In this document: in pieces, positions 1 to 5,978 of the stretch
Layout: each line of letters opens with the position of its first letter
Position numbering within the stretch: the stretch's first letter is position 1
The notes under the pieces: generated by a model
What the model saw: the letters and a program-made list of their open reading frames with translations, nothing else
What the model was told of the DNA's origin: nothing
The model's database searches: none
Assembly (NCBI GenBank): GCA_030599405.1
Contig: JAUVOB010000023.1
Coordinates: 1-9,476 of the forward strand
Length of the DNA: 9,476 nt
Direction of reading: 5' to 3'
Source: Chloroflexota bacterium
GTDB taxonomy: Bacteria; Chloroflexota; Anaerolineae; Promineifilales; Promineifilaceae
Translations under genes and position numbers: made by a program

Positions 1-990
1 GTCAAATCGACCAGGGCGCATAAGGGCCGGATCAAGGATATCTGGACGATTTGTCGCAGCCAGAATGATGATATGCGTGTCGGTGTCAAATCCGTCCATT
101 TCAACGAGAATCTGGTTCAATGTCTGTTCGCGTTCGTCGTGAGATCCGCCGAGTCCCGCTCCACGCTGCCTGCCTACGGCATCGATCTCGTCGATAAAGA
201 TAATACAGGGGCTATGTTTCTTTGCCTGTTCAAATAAATCCCTAACCCTGCTTGCTCCTACACCGACGAACATTTCAACGAATTCTGAGCCAGCAATGTT
301 AAAGAACGGCACACCCGCTTCCCCCGAAACGGCTTTGGCCATTAAGGTTTTGCCGGTTCCCGGACTGCCTACCAGCAAGACACCCTTAGGAATGCGCGCC
401 CCAAAACCAATGAATTTATCGGGCTCTCGCAAGAATTCGACGATCTCTTGAAGTTCTTCCTTGGATTCGTCGCAACCGGCAATATCATCAAAACTGACCG
501 TTGGATGATCTCCCGTAAACATCCTTGCTTTGCTCTTGCCAAAGGATAGAGCCTGGTTGTTCGAACCCTGCGCCTGGCGGAGGATGATATAGATAAAACC
601 AATGATCAAGAGAGCCGGCAAGAATATTCCCAGTAAACTGAGCCAGCTGCCCCACCGGCTCGGTCGTTCGTATTTTATGGTTGCATTGTTATTGCTGAGA
701 TTCCCCTCTGATATGCCATAGGTCGCTAGGAGCTCCTCTAAAGAGGTTACATCACTAATCTGGGAACGGGCAGCTGGTCTGTTTTCGTTCTTGTAAGTAA
801 CAGTAACCTCACGACCATCGTTCGCTACTTCGAGCTCAGCTACCTCGCCATCTTTAATTTGTTGTGCCAATGTGCTAATGGCCAGTTCTTCCTCATCTGG
901 GCCGCTAGAGCTATAGCTCCACAATATCGCTATTATGGCCACAGAGATTAGAATGTAGACGAACCATCTTGTGATTCTTGTTGAATTCAC
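1..990 (-). CDS. ftsH: ATP-dependent zinc metalloprotease FtsH, N-terminal part (cut by window edge)
   Basis: This is the membrane-bound AAA+ protease that pulls damaged membrane proteins and short-lived regulators into a proteolytic chamber. The reading frame runs open from a GTG at 990 to base 1, giving 330 codons. It shows TM1 (about residues 9-27), an extracytoplasmic domain (about 30-112), TM2 (about 114-137), then the AAA+ domain. Walker A is GSPGTGKT (208-215), where GPPGTGKT is usual. The pore loop is FVG (241-243), Walker B is IIFIDEID (263-270), and the start of the second region of homology reads [20 protein letters not shown] (311-330). The rest of the AAA+ domain and the HEXXH zinc protease lie outside the window. 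GTG is chosen because a GGAGA Shine-Dalgarno (998-1002) sits 7 nt upstream and TM1 follows at once. It lies 173 bp downstream of a co-directional kinase gene and has its own candidate promoter. Identity is nearly certain. Confidence 0.97.
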   Translation of the reverse strand, partial: MNSTRITRWFVYILISVAIIAILWSYSSSGPDEEELAISTLAQQIKDGEVAELEVANDGREVTVTYKNENRPAARSQISDVTSLEELLATYGISEGNLSNNNATIKYERPSRWGSWLSLLGIFLPALLIIGFIYIILRQAQGSNNQALSFGKSKARMFTGDHPTVSFDDIAGCDESKEELQEIVEFLREPDKFIGFGARIPKGVLLVGSPGTGKTLMAKAVSGEAGVPFFNIAGSEFVEMFVGVGASRVRDLFEQAKKHSPCIIFIDEIDAVGRQRGAGLGGSHDEREQTLNQILVEMDGFDTDTHIIILAATNRPDILDPALMRPGRFD

Positions 991-1003
991 CCCGCGGTCT
1001 CCG

Positions 1004-1020
1004 AGAACGCAAAGCGTTCT
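1004..1020 (-). repeat. Perfect inverted repeat / hairpin in the ftsH 5' leader
   Basis: AGAACGC and GCGTTCT form a perfect 7-bp stem around a 3-nt loop. The repeat ends only 1 nt before the GGAGA ribosome-binding site (998-1002), between the candidate promoter and the GTG start of ftsH. No T-run follows, so it is not an intrinsic terminator. It could be an mRNA hairpin that affects ribosome access or mRNA stability, or a DNA operator. The pairing is seen directly; the role is inferred. Confidence 0.6.
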
Positions 1021-1086
1021 ATTACCATACTACGAAGCGATCGACGTTTCTCGCCGCTTAGTTTCTTACACCAGATTGACATATAC

Positions 1087-1115
1087 AGTATAGCAGAAAG
1101 GGGGGGTAGTGGCTA
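1087..1115 (-). promoter_or_regulatory. Candidate sigma-70-type promoter of ftsH
   Basis: On the minus strand a TATACT -10 box (1087-1092) lies 17 bp from TAGCCA (1110-1115), which matches four of six bases of the -35 consensus. Transcription would start near 1080 and give a leader of about 90 nt before the GTG. The -10 box sits inside an odd palindrome, TATAC-A-GTATA on the plus strand (1082-1092), which could also bind a regulator. There is no clear terminator between the kinase stop and this site, so read-through from the kinase gene is also possible. Confidence 0.45.
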
Positions 1116-1163
1116 AAGAGGTGAAGCTGTTAGGAGTGGGCAGAAAACATCTCACATCCAGCC

Positions 1164-2315
1164 TTAACCTGTATACAGCTGGAAAACTAGATACCAAAGC
1201 GGGATCAAACCGAGGAGACTGACCAGCGCTATAATTGCCAGGATTACGGCCGTCCGGTCCATGCCAGGTCCTTCCTCAGGTACAGGCAGATACAGATCAG
1301 CAGCCACATCTTGTTCTCTGCCAACCACCAAGGGAGTACCGGCCTTCTTTTCACTGTTGGCGACTATTCGAGTAGGTTCCGTATCCTGCCTCTCAATGAT
1401 ATGGGCCGCGGTCACCATCTCCTCTACCTCGAGGATGCTTGGATCAATCGCTTCTATAGGTCCGGTTTCTTCAACGCTGCTAAGCCGATAACTGCTCAGT
1501 ACACGTCCAAGTTGCTCCGCGGTCCTATAGCGACCAGCGGGTTCCTTCGATAATACTTTGTTCACTATCTGGTCAAGCTGATCCGGAATACGAGGATTTA
1601 ATTCAGAGACGTGGGGTGGTGCATCCCTTATATGTTTTATCGCCAAAGCCGTGTGTGAGTCTGCTTCGAAGGGTAACCGGCCGGTCAACATCTCGAAGAG
1701 AATGACGCCAATACTGTATACATCAGAGGCAGGAGTCGCATTCTCACCAGAAGCCTGCTCAGGTGAGAAGTATTGAGGCGTTCCCCATACTAGATCCCCC
1801 CGATGAAGGCTTGTTTCGCTTAGCGCTCGGGCAATTCCGAAATCGGTCACTTGTACACTTTCATCCCGGGCTACCAGCACGTTCTGCGATTTTACATCGC
1901 AATGCACCAGGCCCGCTCGGTGCGCGTAGCCTATCCCTGAGCATATCTGTATGGCCAAACTGAGCGTTCGTTCCAGCGAGAATGGATGTTTGGTCGTCTT
2001 GACCTGCTGTCGGATGATGTCCTTCAAGGTCCAACCTTCGACATACTCCATAATGATGTAATAACGTCGTTCATCTTGCCCAAGATCGTGAACGGTCACG
2101 ATATTCGGATGGGATAGGTTCGCAGCCTTGTGGGCTTCTTGCTGGAACCGTTTGAGGAATTCCTTGTCGCCGGTCAGGCTTTCGTGCAGAATCTTGACGG
2201 CGACTAGGCGACCCAAGAGCAGATCCTGCCCCTTATATACGGTTGACATTCCTCCAGCTCCAGCTCGCTGGATCAACCGATATCGACCATTTAGAACATC
2301 TCCACCATCTTGCAT
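1164..2315 (-). CDS. Membrane-anchored serine/threonine protein kinase (PknB type, HCD catalytic loop)
   Basis: A eukaryotic-like Ser/Thr kinase of 383 residues. The kinase domain spans about 12-275: glycine loop GAGGMSTV (19-26), ATP lysine K41 in VAVKIL, alpha-C glutamate E60, catalytic loop HCDVKSQN (138-145) with D140, DFG (158-160), WGTPQYFSPE (177-186) and D198 of subdomain IX. All residues needed for phosphotransfer are present, but the usual HRD is HCD, which makes it a non-RD kinase. A linker of about 75 residues (277-351) with many acidic residues follows. One hydrophobic segment (about 355-378) then ends five residues before the C-terminus, so PASTA or other sensor domains are absent and the kinase should face the cytoplasm as a tail-anchored protein. 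No Shine-Dalgarno precedes the ATG; a TACAAT box ends 6 nt upstream, suggesting a leaderless transcript. The family is certain; substrates are unknown. Confidence 0.95.
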   Translation of the reverse strand: MQDGGDVLNGRYRLIQRAGAGGMSTVYKGQDLLLGRLVAVKILHESLTGDKEFLKRFQQEAHKAANLSHPNIVTVHDLGQDERRYYIIMEYVEGWTLKDIIRQQVKTTKHPFSLERTLSLAIQICSGIGYAHRAGLVHCDVKSQNVLVARDESVQVTDFGIARALSETSLHRGDLVWGTPQYFSPEQASGENATPASDVYSIGVILFEMLTGRLPFEADSHTALAIKHIRDAPPHVSELNPRIPDQLDQIVNKVLSKEPAGRYRTAEQLGRVLSSYRLSSVEETGPIEAIDPSILEVEEMVTAAHIIERQDTEPTRIVANSEKKAGTPLVVGREQDVAADLYLPVPEEGPGMDRTAVILAIIALVSLLGLIPLWYLVFQLYTG

Positions 2316-2321
2316 GAACTG

Positions 2322-2350
2322 ATTGTAGCCGATCTTAATGGGAACGGAAA
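2322..2350 (-). promoter_or_regulatory. Candidate promoter of the kinase gene, giving a leaderless mRNA
   Basis: On the minus strand TACAAT (2322-2327) is a near-consensus -10 box (one mismatch). Six bases separate it from the A of the kinase ATG (2315), exactly where transcription normally starts, and no Shine-Dalgarno lies between. A poor -35 (TTTCCG, 2345-2350, three of six) is 17 bp upstream. A leaderless mRNA is inferred from this spacing. Confidence 0.45.
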
Positions 2351-2410
2351 CCGGTAACCGTGACGATGAATTCCATCTGTAGCGATGGGTTAAAGGAAGC
2401 TGTCAGGGAT

Positions 2411-2439
2411 TTGCCCAGAGGTGGTACTTATGATAGCAT
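2411..2439 (+). promoter_or_regulatory. Candidate promoter of the tRNA-His/tRNA-Arg unit
   Basis: TTGCCC (2411-2416) and TAGCAT (2434-2439) each match four of six consensus bases and are 17 bp apart, which puts the start near 2446, just before tRNA-His. A better -10 box, TATGAT (2429-2434), overlaps but has no -35 at proper spacing. Either way a promoter is expected here because the kinase upstream is divergent. The choice between the boxes is uncertain. Confidence 0.35.
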
Positions 2440-2451
2440 CTTCTCAGTTAT

Positions 2452-2525
2452 GGCGGGTGTGGTGTAGAGGTTAACACGTCTGGTTGTGGCCCAGAAGATC
2501 GTGGGTTCGAATCCCATCACTCGCC
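2452..2525 (+). tRNA. tRNA-His (anticodon GTG)
   Basis: A full cloverleaf is visible. G-1 (2452) faces discriminator C73 (2525), the histidine identity pair. The 7-bp acceptor stem is 2453-2459 with 2518-2524 and has one G-U pair. The D stem is GTGT/ACAC and the anticodon stem TCTGG/CCAGA. The loop is TTGTGGC with anticodon GTG at 2486-2488, and the T arm carries TTCGAAT. The 3' CCA is not encoded (CCT follows C73), so a CCA-adding enzyme is needed. It lies 43 bp before tRNA-Arg, probably in one transcript. Confidence 0.97.
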
Positions 2526-2568
2526 CCTTCAGGTCATGCGAGAAACCTTCTCTGCCCTGCCCGAATAT

Positions 2569-2641
2569 GCGCCCGTAGCTCAATGGATAGAGTACCTGGC
2601 TTCGAACCAGGTGGTTGGGAGTTCGAATCTCTCCGGGCGTA
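2569..2641 (+). tRNA. tRNA-Arg (anticodon TCG)
   Basis: Cloverleaf: acceptor GCGCCCG (2569-2575) pairs with CGGGCGT (2634-2640), leaving a terminal G1-U72 wobble. The D stem is GCTC/GAGT and the anticodon stem CCTGG/CCAGG. The loop is CTTCGAA with anticodon TCG at 2602-2604, which reads CGA and related arginine codons. The T loop is TTCGAAT and the discriminator is A (2641). CCA is not encoded (ACA is found there). The intrinsic terminator starts 13 nt downstream. Confidence 0.97.
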
Positions 2642-2653
2642 CAGATATTAACT

Positions 2654-2676
2654 ACCACCCAGTCTGGGTGGTTTTT
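2654..2676 (+). terminator. Intrinsic terminator of the tRNA unit
   Basis: ACCACCCA (2654-2661) and TGGGTGGT (2665-2672) form a perfect 8-bp GC-rich stem with a 3-nt loop. It runs straight into a run of five T (2672-2676). Its place right after tRNA-Arg fits a Rho-independent end of the tRNA transcript and separates it from the peptidase operon. Confidence 0.9.
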
Positions 2677-2788
2677 ATTGTAGGCATGAAGTTATAAGTG
2701 AAAATACGATTTCTGGGAGATACCTGCCGTCAGCGAGTCTAAGGGCGGGTTACATTTGCGGAAGATTATCAATGCAGGTATGTGCGAT

Positions 2789-3727
2789 ATGAATAATCTA
2801 GCGGGCTTATCAATCGGCCACGCCACAGATGAGGAAACCCGGACTGGATGCAGTGTATTCCTCTGTCCACCCGGAACAATCGGCGGAATTGATGTTCGCG
2901 GTCCTGCTCCTGGGAGCCGGGAAACAGAGATTCTGTCCCCTTACAAGCCGGTAACAACAATTAACGCAGTACTGCTTACCGGTGGCGCCGCCTTTGGTCT
3001 CGCGGCTGCTGACGGCGTTGTAAACTTCTTGGCCGAGAGGAAAATCGGTCATCCAACCCTCGTCCGACCGGTGCCTATTGTTGCGGCCTCTGTCGTCAAC
3101 GACATGATGTTGGGTGCTGGTAAAAAACCACCTGGTGCCACTCTTGGCTATTCAGCATGTGTCGCAGCAACTGAAGCCGATCCCGCGCAAGGTAATGTCG
3201 GCGCCGGAACAGGTGCAACCGTCGGGAAATGGAGTGGATTCACGTGCATCATGAAGGGTGGTTTTGGCTTGGCCAAGGCAACAATGGACGATCTCATCGT
3301 TTTCGCCGCGGCCGTGACCAACTGTATTGGAGATATCATAAACAACGACGGAACAGTGCTCGCAGGCGCCCGGTCAGAGGATGGCCAGTGGCTAGCGAGT
3401 CAAGATCCATTCCGTCGATTCCCGATAGACCCGACTATAAATCGCGGTGAAAACACCACTTTGGTTGTCGTCGGAACAAATGCCAGGTTGAATAAGGTGG
3501 AGGCCAATCGTCTTGCCCAGAGAGCACACGATGGCATGGCTATTGCGGTGCGACCTACTCACACCAGTCTCGATGGCGATACGGCATACGCATTGGCTAC
3601 TTGTTCTATCGACGTTCACTTTGATCTTGTCGCTAATATTGCTACGGAAATGGTAGCGGAGGCAATCCGTAACTCCGTTCGCCATGCGCGTTCGGTGGAT
3701 AACATACCAGGATTGTTCGATGGCTGA
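2789..3727 (+). CDS. P1 family peptidase (DmpA/NylC type, L-aminopeptidase/D-esterase fold)
   Basis: A self-processing N-terminal-nucleophile hydrolase of 312 residues; members cleave N-terminal residues from peptides, beta-peptides or amide oligomers. The N-terminus LAGLSIGHATDEETRTG is the family's opening motif. RGENTTLVVVGTN (219-231) holds the expected autocleavage site between N222 and T223, with T223 as nucleophile. As I recall nylon hydrolase NylC, its K189, N219, T267, D306 and D308 correspond to K147, N178, T223, D262 and D264 here, with near-equal spacing. A longer frame begins at a TTG at 2756. I chose ATG 2789 because AGGT (2776-2779) lies 9 nt upstream and the family motif then starts at once; ATG 2780 has no spaced Shine-Dalgarno. 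No signal peptide is visible, so it is probably cytoplasmic. It heads a four-gene run. The natural substrate cannot be read from sequence. Confidence 0.93.
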   Translation: MNNLAGLSIGHATDEETRTGCSVFLCPPGTIGGIDVRGPAPGSRETEILSPYKPVTTINAVLLTGGAAFGLAAADGVVNFLAERKIGHPTLVRPVPIVAASVVNDMMLGAGKKPPGATLGYSACVAATEADPAQGNVGAGTGATVGKWSGFTCIMKGGFGLAKATMDDLIVFAAAVTNCIGDIINNDGTVLAGARSEDGQWLASQDPFRRFPIDPTINRGENTTLVVVGTNARLNKVEANRLAQRAHDGMAIAVRPTHTSLDGDTAYALATCSIDVHFDLVANIATEMVAEAIRNSVRHARSVDNIPGLFDG

Positions 3728-3756
3728 AAAACGATGCATGAGAGAATACATTGGAC

Positions 3757-3760
3757 AGGG
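3757..3760 (+). promoter_or_regulatory. Ribosome-binding site that decides the hydrolase start
   Basis: AGGG lies 5 nt before the ATG at 3766. An upstream in-frame TTG at 3751 would put this site inside the coding region and has no comparable Shine-Dalgarno, so ATG 3766 is preferred. Confidence 0.6.
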
Positions 3761-3765
3761 ATAAC

Positions 3766-4569
3766 ATGAGGGAATTACCCCAACGTCGTGTGGATGCATT
3801 GGGCGTCGAAACAAATTTCTATCACGCCGGTGAAACCGATGCGGAACCGCTTCTTCTTCTTCACGGCATGTCTACTTCAGGGGATAGTTTCCGGGAGCTA
3901 ATGTACGGTTTATCCGACGACTACTACCTGGTTGCTCCAGACATCCCGGGCTTTGGCCAGAGCGATAACACGGAACCCTATTCTCTGGATCACCTGATCG
4001 AATGGCTGGCATCATTCATCGACCAGCTCGATCTCAATCCCTTATATCTACTCGGGCATTCCTTCGGGGGTATCCTTGCTTCAGCTTATACGTTGTCCTA
4101 TCCGGAGGACATCTTAAAGTTGTTACTATTGTCTCCGGCCTTGCTCGTCGGCCAGAGGATTCCTCCCTTAGCACGCCGAATGGGACAGTCGCGCGCGGTT
4201 ACCGGAGCAGGTATAGCCCTGAGCCGCCTTATGCTAGAGCGCCAGATCCGGATTCAGTTTCATGAACCTGACCGCATGGACGATAGCATTTGGGACCGGC
4301 GACGGACGGATTATTCCAGAGCACGTGCTTCGGCCGCCGCAGTGAGCGCCGTCGCATCGGTTGATCTGACTCCCCGTCTAGCTGAAATCAACAAGCCTAC
4401 CTTGATCGTATGGGGTAGCGATGATCCCATATTGGCGGCATCCCAGGCCAATCAGTTGGAAGAGTTCATCAGCGGCGTTCAAATCCATTTGATCGATAGC
4501 TGCGGTCACGTACCCATGATCGAGAAGAAAGACGAAATGGTTAAGATAAGCAGGGAGTTCATTCAATGA
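3766..4569 (+). CDS. Alpha/beta hydrolase
   Basis: A single-domain alpha/beta hydrolase of 267 residues, normal for the family. The sequence shows the oxyanion HG motif in LLLLHGMS (29-36), the nucleophile elbow GHSFGG (97-102) with S99, the acid in WGSDDPIL (D219 or D220) and the catalytic histidine in GHVPM (H248). A helical cap of about 75 residues (about 125-200), rich in Arg and Ala, lies between the core halves and would set the substrate. No signal peptide or membrane segment is present, so it should be cytoplasmic. It begins 38 nt after the peptidase gene, and its TGA overlaps the next ATG in an ATGA, implying translational coupling. Candidate roles are esterase, lactonase, dehalogenase-like or C-C bond hydrolase; sequence alone does not separate them. 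Confidence 0.92.
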   Translation: MRELPQRRVDALGVETNFYHAGETDAEPLLLLHGMSTSGDSFRELMYGLSDDYYLVAPDIPGFGQSDNTEPYSLDHLIEWLASFIDQLDLNPLYLLGHSFGGILASAYTLSYPEDILKLLLLSPALLVGQRIPPLARRMGQSRAVTGAGIALSRLMLERQIRIQFHEPDRMDDSIWDRRRTDYSRARASAAAVSAVASVDLTPRLAEINKPTLIVWGSDDPILAASQANQLEEFISGVQIHLIDSCGHVPMIEKKDEMVKISREFIQ

Positions 4570-5150
4570 GTTCATATAAGGGAGCTCCGGTTATCTCCGT
4601 ATTCGGAAGTCATGCTCCGCAGCCGGAGTGTCCGCTCTATGAGCAGGCTCGAGAGCTTGGATATCGATTAACCGAAGCCGGTTTCAAGGTAGCCACCGGC
4701 GGATATGAGGGAACAATGGCCGCTGTAAGTCAGGGGGCAGTCGAGGCTGGGGGGCATCCGGTTGGCGTTACTAGCTCTATTGTCGAAGCTAGTCGTGGCG
4801 CCTCCCTAAACCGCTGGATATTAGAGGAAGTCCGCTACGAAACGCTTCAGGAACGGCTCTACCACTTAGTTACCAAGAATGAAGGCATGATTGTTCTTGA
4901 AGGTGGGATAGGCACTCTGTCTGAATTCTCCTTGGCCTGGAGTCTCCTGCAAGTGAAAGAGATTCAGAAGCGACCCCTGGTGGTGATGGGTCAGCTCTGG
5001 AAAGAGTTTCTACGGTCATTCATCCGGCAAGAATATGTTTCGAAACAGACTGCTCATTTGATCAGGTCTCTTGACACTCCAGCTGAGGTGGTATCCTTCC
5101 TACTTTCTTCCAGGTCAAACGGGAGTCACCAAGGTGTATCTCATGTCTGA
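4566..5150 (+). CDS. LOG-family (lysine-decarboxylase-like) nucleotide-binding protein
   Basis: A Rossmann-fold protein of 194 residues related to LOG/YvdD-type phosphoribohydrolases and the TIGR00725/TIGR00730 group. It opens with the nucleotide-binding strand ISVFGSHAP (10-18), followed by TGGYEGTMAAVSQGA (44-58). It keeps the catalytic-type arginine in LQERLYHLV (R97) and the signature EGGIGTLSE (112-120) with E120. The usual LOG signature is PGGxGTxxE, so the leading Pro is Glu here. Characterised LOG enzymes split nucleoside 5'-monophosphates into base and ribose 5-phosphate; older 'lysine decarboxylase' labels are misleading. It overlaps the hydrolase gene by 4 nt and the IPK gene by 8 nt, so all three are probably made together. 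The family call is strong; the activity is inferred. Confidence 0.88.
   Translation: MSSYKGAPVISVFGSHAPQPECPLYEQARELGYRLTEAGFKVATGGYEGTMAAVSQGAVEAGGHPVGVTSSIVEASRGASLNRWILEEVRYETLQERLYHLVTKNEGMIVLEGGIGTLSEFSLAWSLLQVKEIQKRPLVVMGQLWKEFLRSFIRQEYVSKQTAHLIRSLDTPAEVVSFLLSSRSNGSHQGVSHV
5131..5135 (+). promoter_or_regulatory. Ribosome-binding site that decides the IPK start
   Basis: AAGGT lies 7 nt before ATG 5143, inside the end of the LOG gene. It argues for that ATG over the much longer frame starting at 5071 and over an in-frame GTG at 5134 that overlaps the site itself. Confidence 0.65.
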
Positions 5151-5940
5151 CCCAATCTTTCTCAAGCTAGGCGGTTCTCTAATCACCAACAAGACCGCCG
5201 ATGAATCCGTGCGGACCGGCGTGCTGGCCAGATTAGCGGCCGAAGTCAAGCAGGCTCTGAAAACAAGAAGCGATCTCACACTTCTCATTGGTCACGGCAG
5301 CGGTTCGTTCGGACATGTCGCTGCCGCGAAGCATGGGACCAGGCAAGGTGTCCATACGCATAAGGATTGGCTTGGCTTCGCTGAGGTAAGCTCCGCGGCC
5401 GCACGTCTGAATACGCTGGTTAGGGAAGCGTTGATTGAAGCAGGCGTTCCAGTAGTTACATTTCAGCCCTCTGCCTCGGCCATTTGTGAAGACGGGCAGA
5501 TAGTTACTTTGAGCATACCTCAGATCCGGAAGACTTTGCGCGAAGGTCTTGTTCCCCTTATATATGGCGATGTCGCCATCGACCGCGTACGAGGTGGTAC
5601 CATCATCTCCACTGAAGAGATCCTCTCCCATATTGCGTCGGAATTACAACCACGGGCAATCCTACTCGCGGGCGAGACGGAAGGAGTTTTAGACGATGGG
5701 GGGAAAGTAATTCCGGTAATTCATGATGCCAACATCGACAGGATCCGGCAAACGCTTGGTGGTTCGCGCGGAACCGATGTAACCGGGGGAATGGCAAGCA
5801 AGGTTGAAGACATGATTAGCCTAGCAATGGCTCAACCATCTCTCGAGATTCGCATATTCTCTGGGTTGATTGAGGGGGCTGTGGAGCAGTGCTTAACTCA
5901 GTCTGTTGTGCAGCTCGGGACGTTGATTACGGCGGATTGA
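5143..5940 (+). CDS. ipk: Isopentenyl phosphate kinase (alternative mevalonate pathway)
   Basis: An amino-acid-kinase-fold enzyme of 265 residues that phosphorylates isopentenyl phosphate with ATP to isopentenyl diphosphate, as in archaea and Chloroflexi such as Roseiflexus. Visible motifs are FLKLGGSLITNK (6-17) with K8, the glycine-rich GHGSGSFGH (50-58) whose last His (H58) matches the IPK-defining catalytic histidine, PLIYGDVAID (138-147) and DVTGGMASKVEDM (212-224). The segments GTIISTEE (152-159) and LLAGETEG (174-181) replace the more common SGDD and TDVDG forms of archaeal IPKs. The related fosfomycin kinase FomA is the main alternative. ATG 5143 is chosen because AAGGT lies 7 nt upstream and the fold starts directly after; the longer frame from 5071 only adds residues overlapping the LOG gene. 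It is last in the operon and overlaps LOG by 8 nt. Confidence 0.9.
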   Translation: MSDPIFLKLGGSLITNKTADESVRTGVLARLAAEVKQALKTRSDLTLLIGHGSGSFGHVAAAKHGTRQGVHTHKDWLGFAEVSSAAARLNTLVREALIEAGVPVVTFQPSASAICEDGQIVTLSIPQIRKTLREGLVPLIYGDVAIDRVRGGTIISTEEILSHIASELQPRAILLAGETEGVLDDGGKVIPVIHDANIDRIRQTLGGSRGTDVTGGMASKVEDMISLAMAQPSLEIRIFSGLIEGAVEQCLTQSVVQLGTLITAD

Positions 5941-5957
5941 TCCCAAACCAAATCGTA

Positions 5958-5972
5958 ATCCTGCGGAAGGAT
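5958..5972. repeat. Short inverted repeat in the convergent ipk/DUF512 gap
   Basis: ATCCT (5958-5962) and AGGAT (5968-5972) can form a 5-bp stem with a 5-nt loop. A second weak pairing, CTGGT (5975-5979) with ACCAG (5991-5995), flanks the TATTCTTTTT stretch at the DUF512 stop. The convergent 38-bp gap must end both transcripts, but neither hairpin is a convincing intrinsic terminator. Confidence 0.35.
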
Positions 5973-5978
5973 GCCTGG

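Noticed and set aside
2341..2400. Small palindromes (ACCGGT, CGGTAACCG, GAATTC) between the kinase and tRNA-His
   Set aside because: They are short and expected by chance; no larger symmetric operator or repeat is built from them.
2428..2658. 76-residue minus-strand open frame across both tRNA genes
   Set aside because: It is the antisense of tRNA-His and tRNA-Arg. Its GFEPTIFWATTRR-like text is the well-known false protein produced by translating tRNA complements.
2756..2788. TTG start at 2756 for the P1 peptidase
   Set aside because: It adds 11 residues before the family's opening motif. ATG 2789 has AGGT 9 nt upstream, so the shorter form is preferred, though a GGG-rich stretch before the TTG keeps it possible.
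3392..3814. 140-residue minus-strand open frame opposite the peptidase and hydrolase start
   Set aside because: It lies antisense to strongly supported coding sequence, has no recognisable motif and no good ribosome-binding site, and is rich in Cys, His, Arg and Ser as shadow frames often are.
5233..5631. 132-residue minus-strand open frame inside ipk
   Set aside because: It is fully antisense to ipk with no family motif; a shadow frame.
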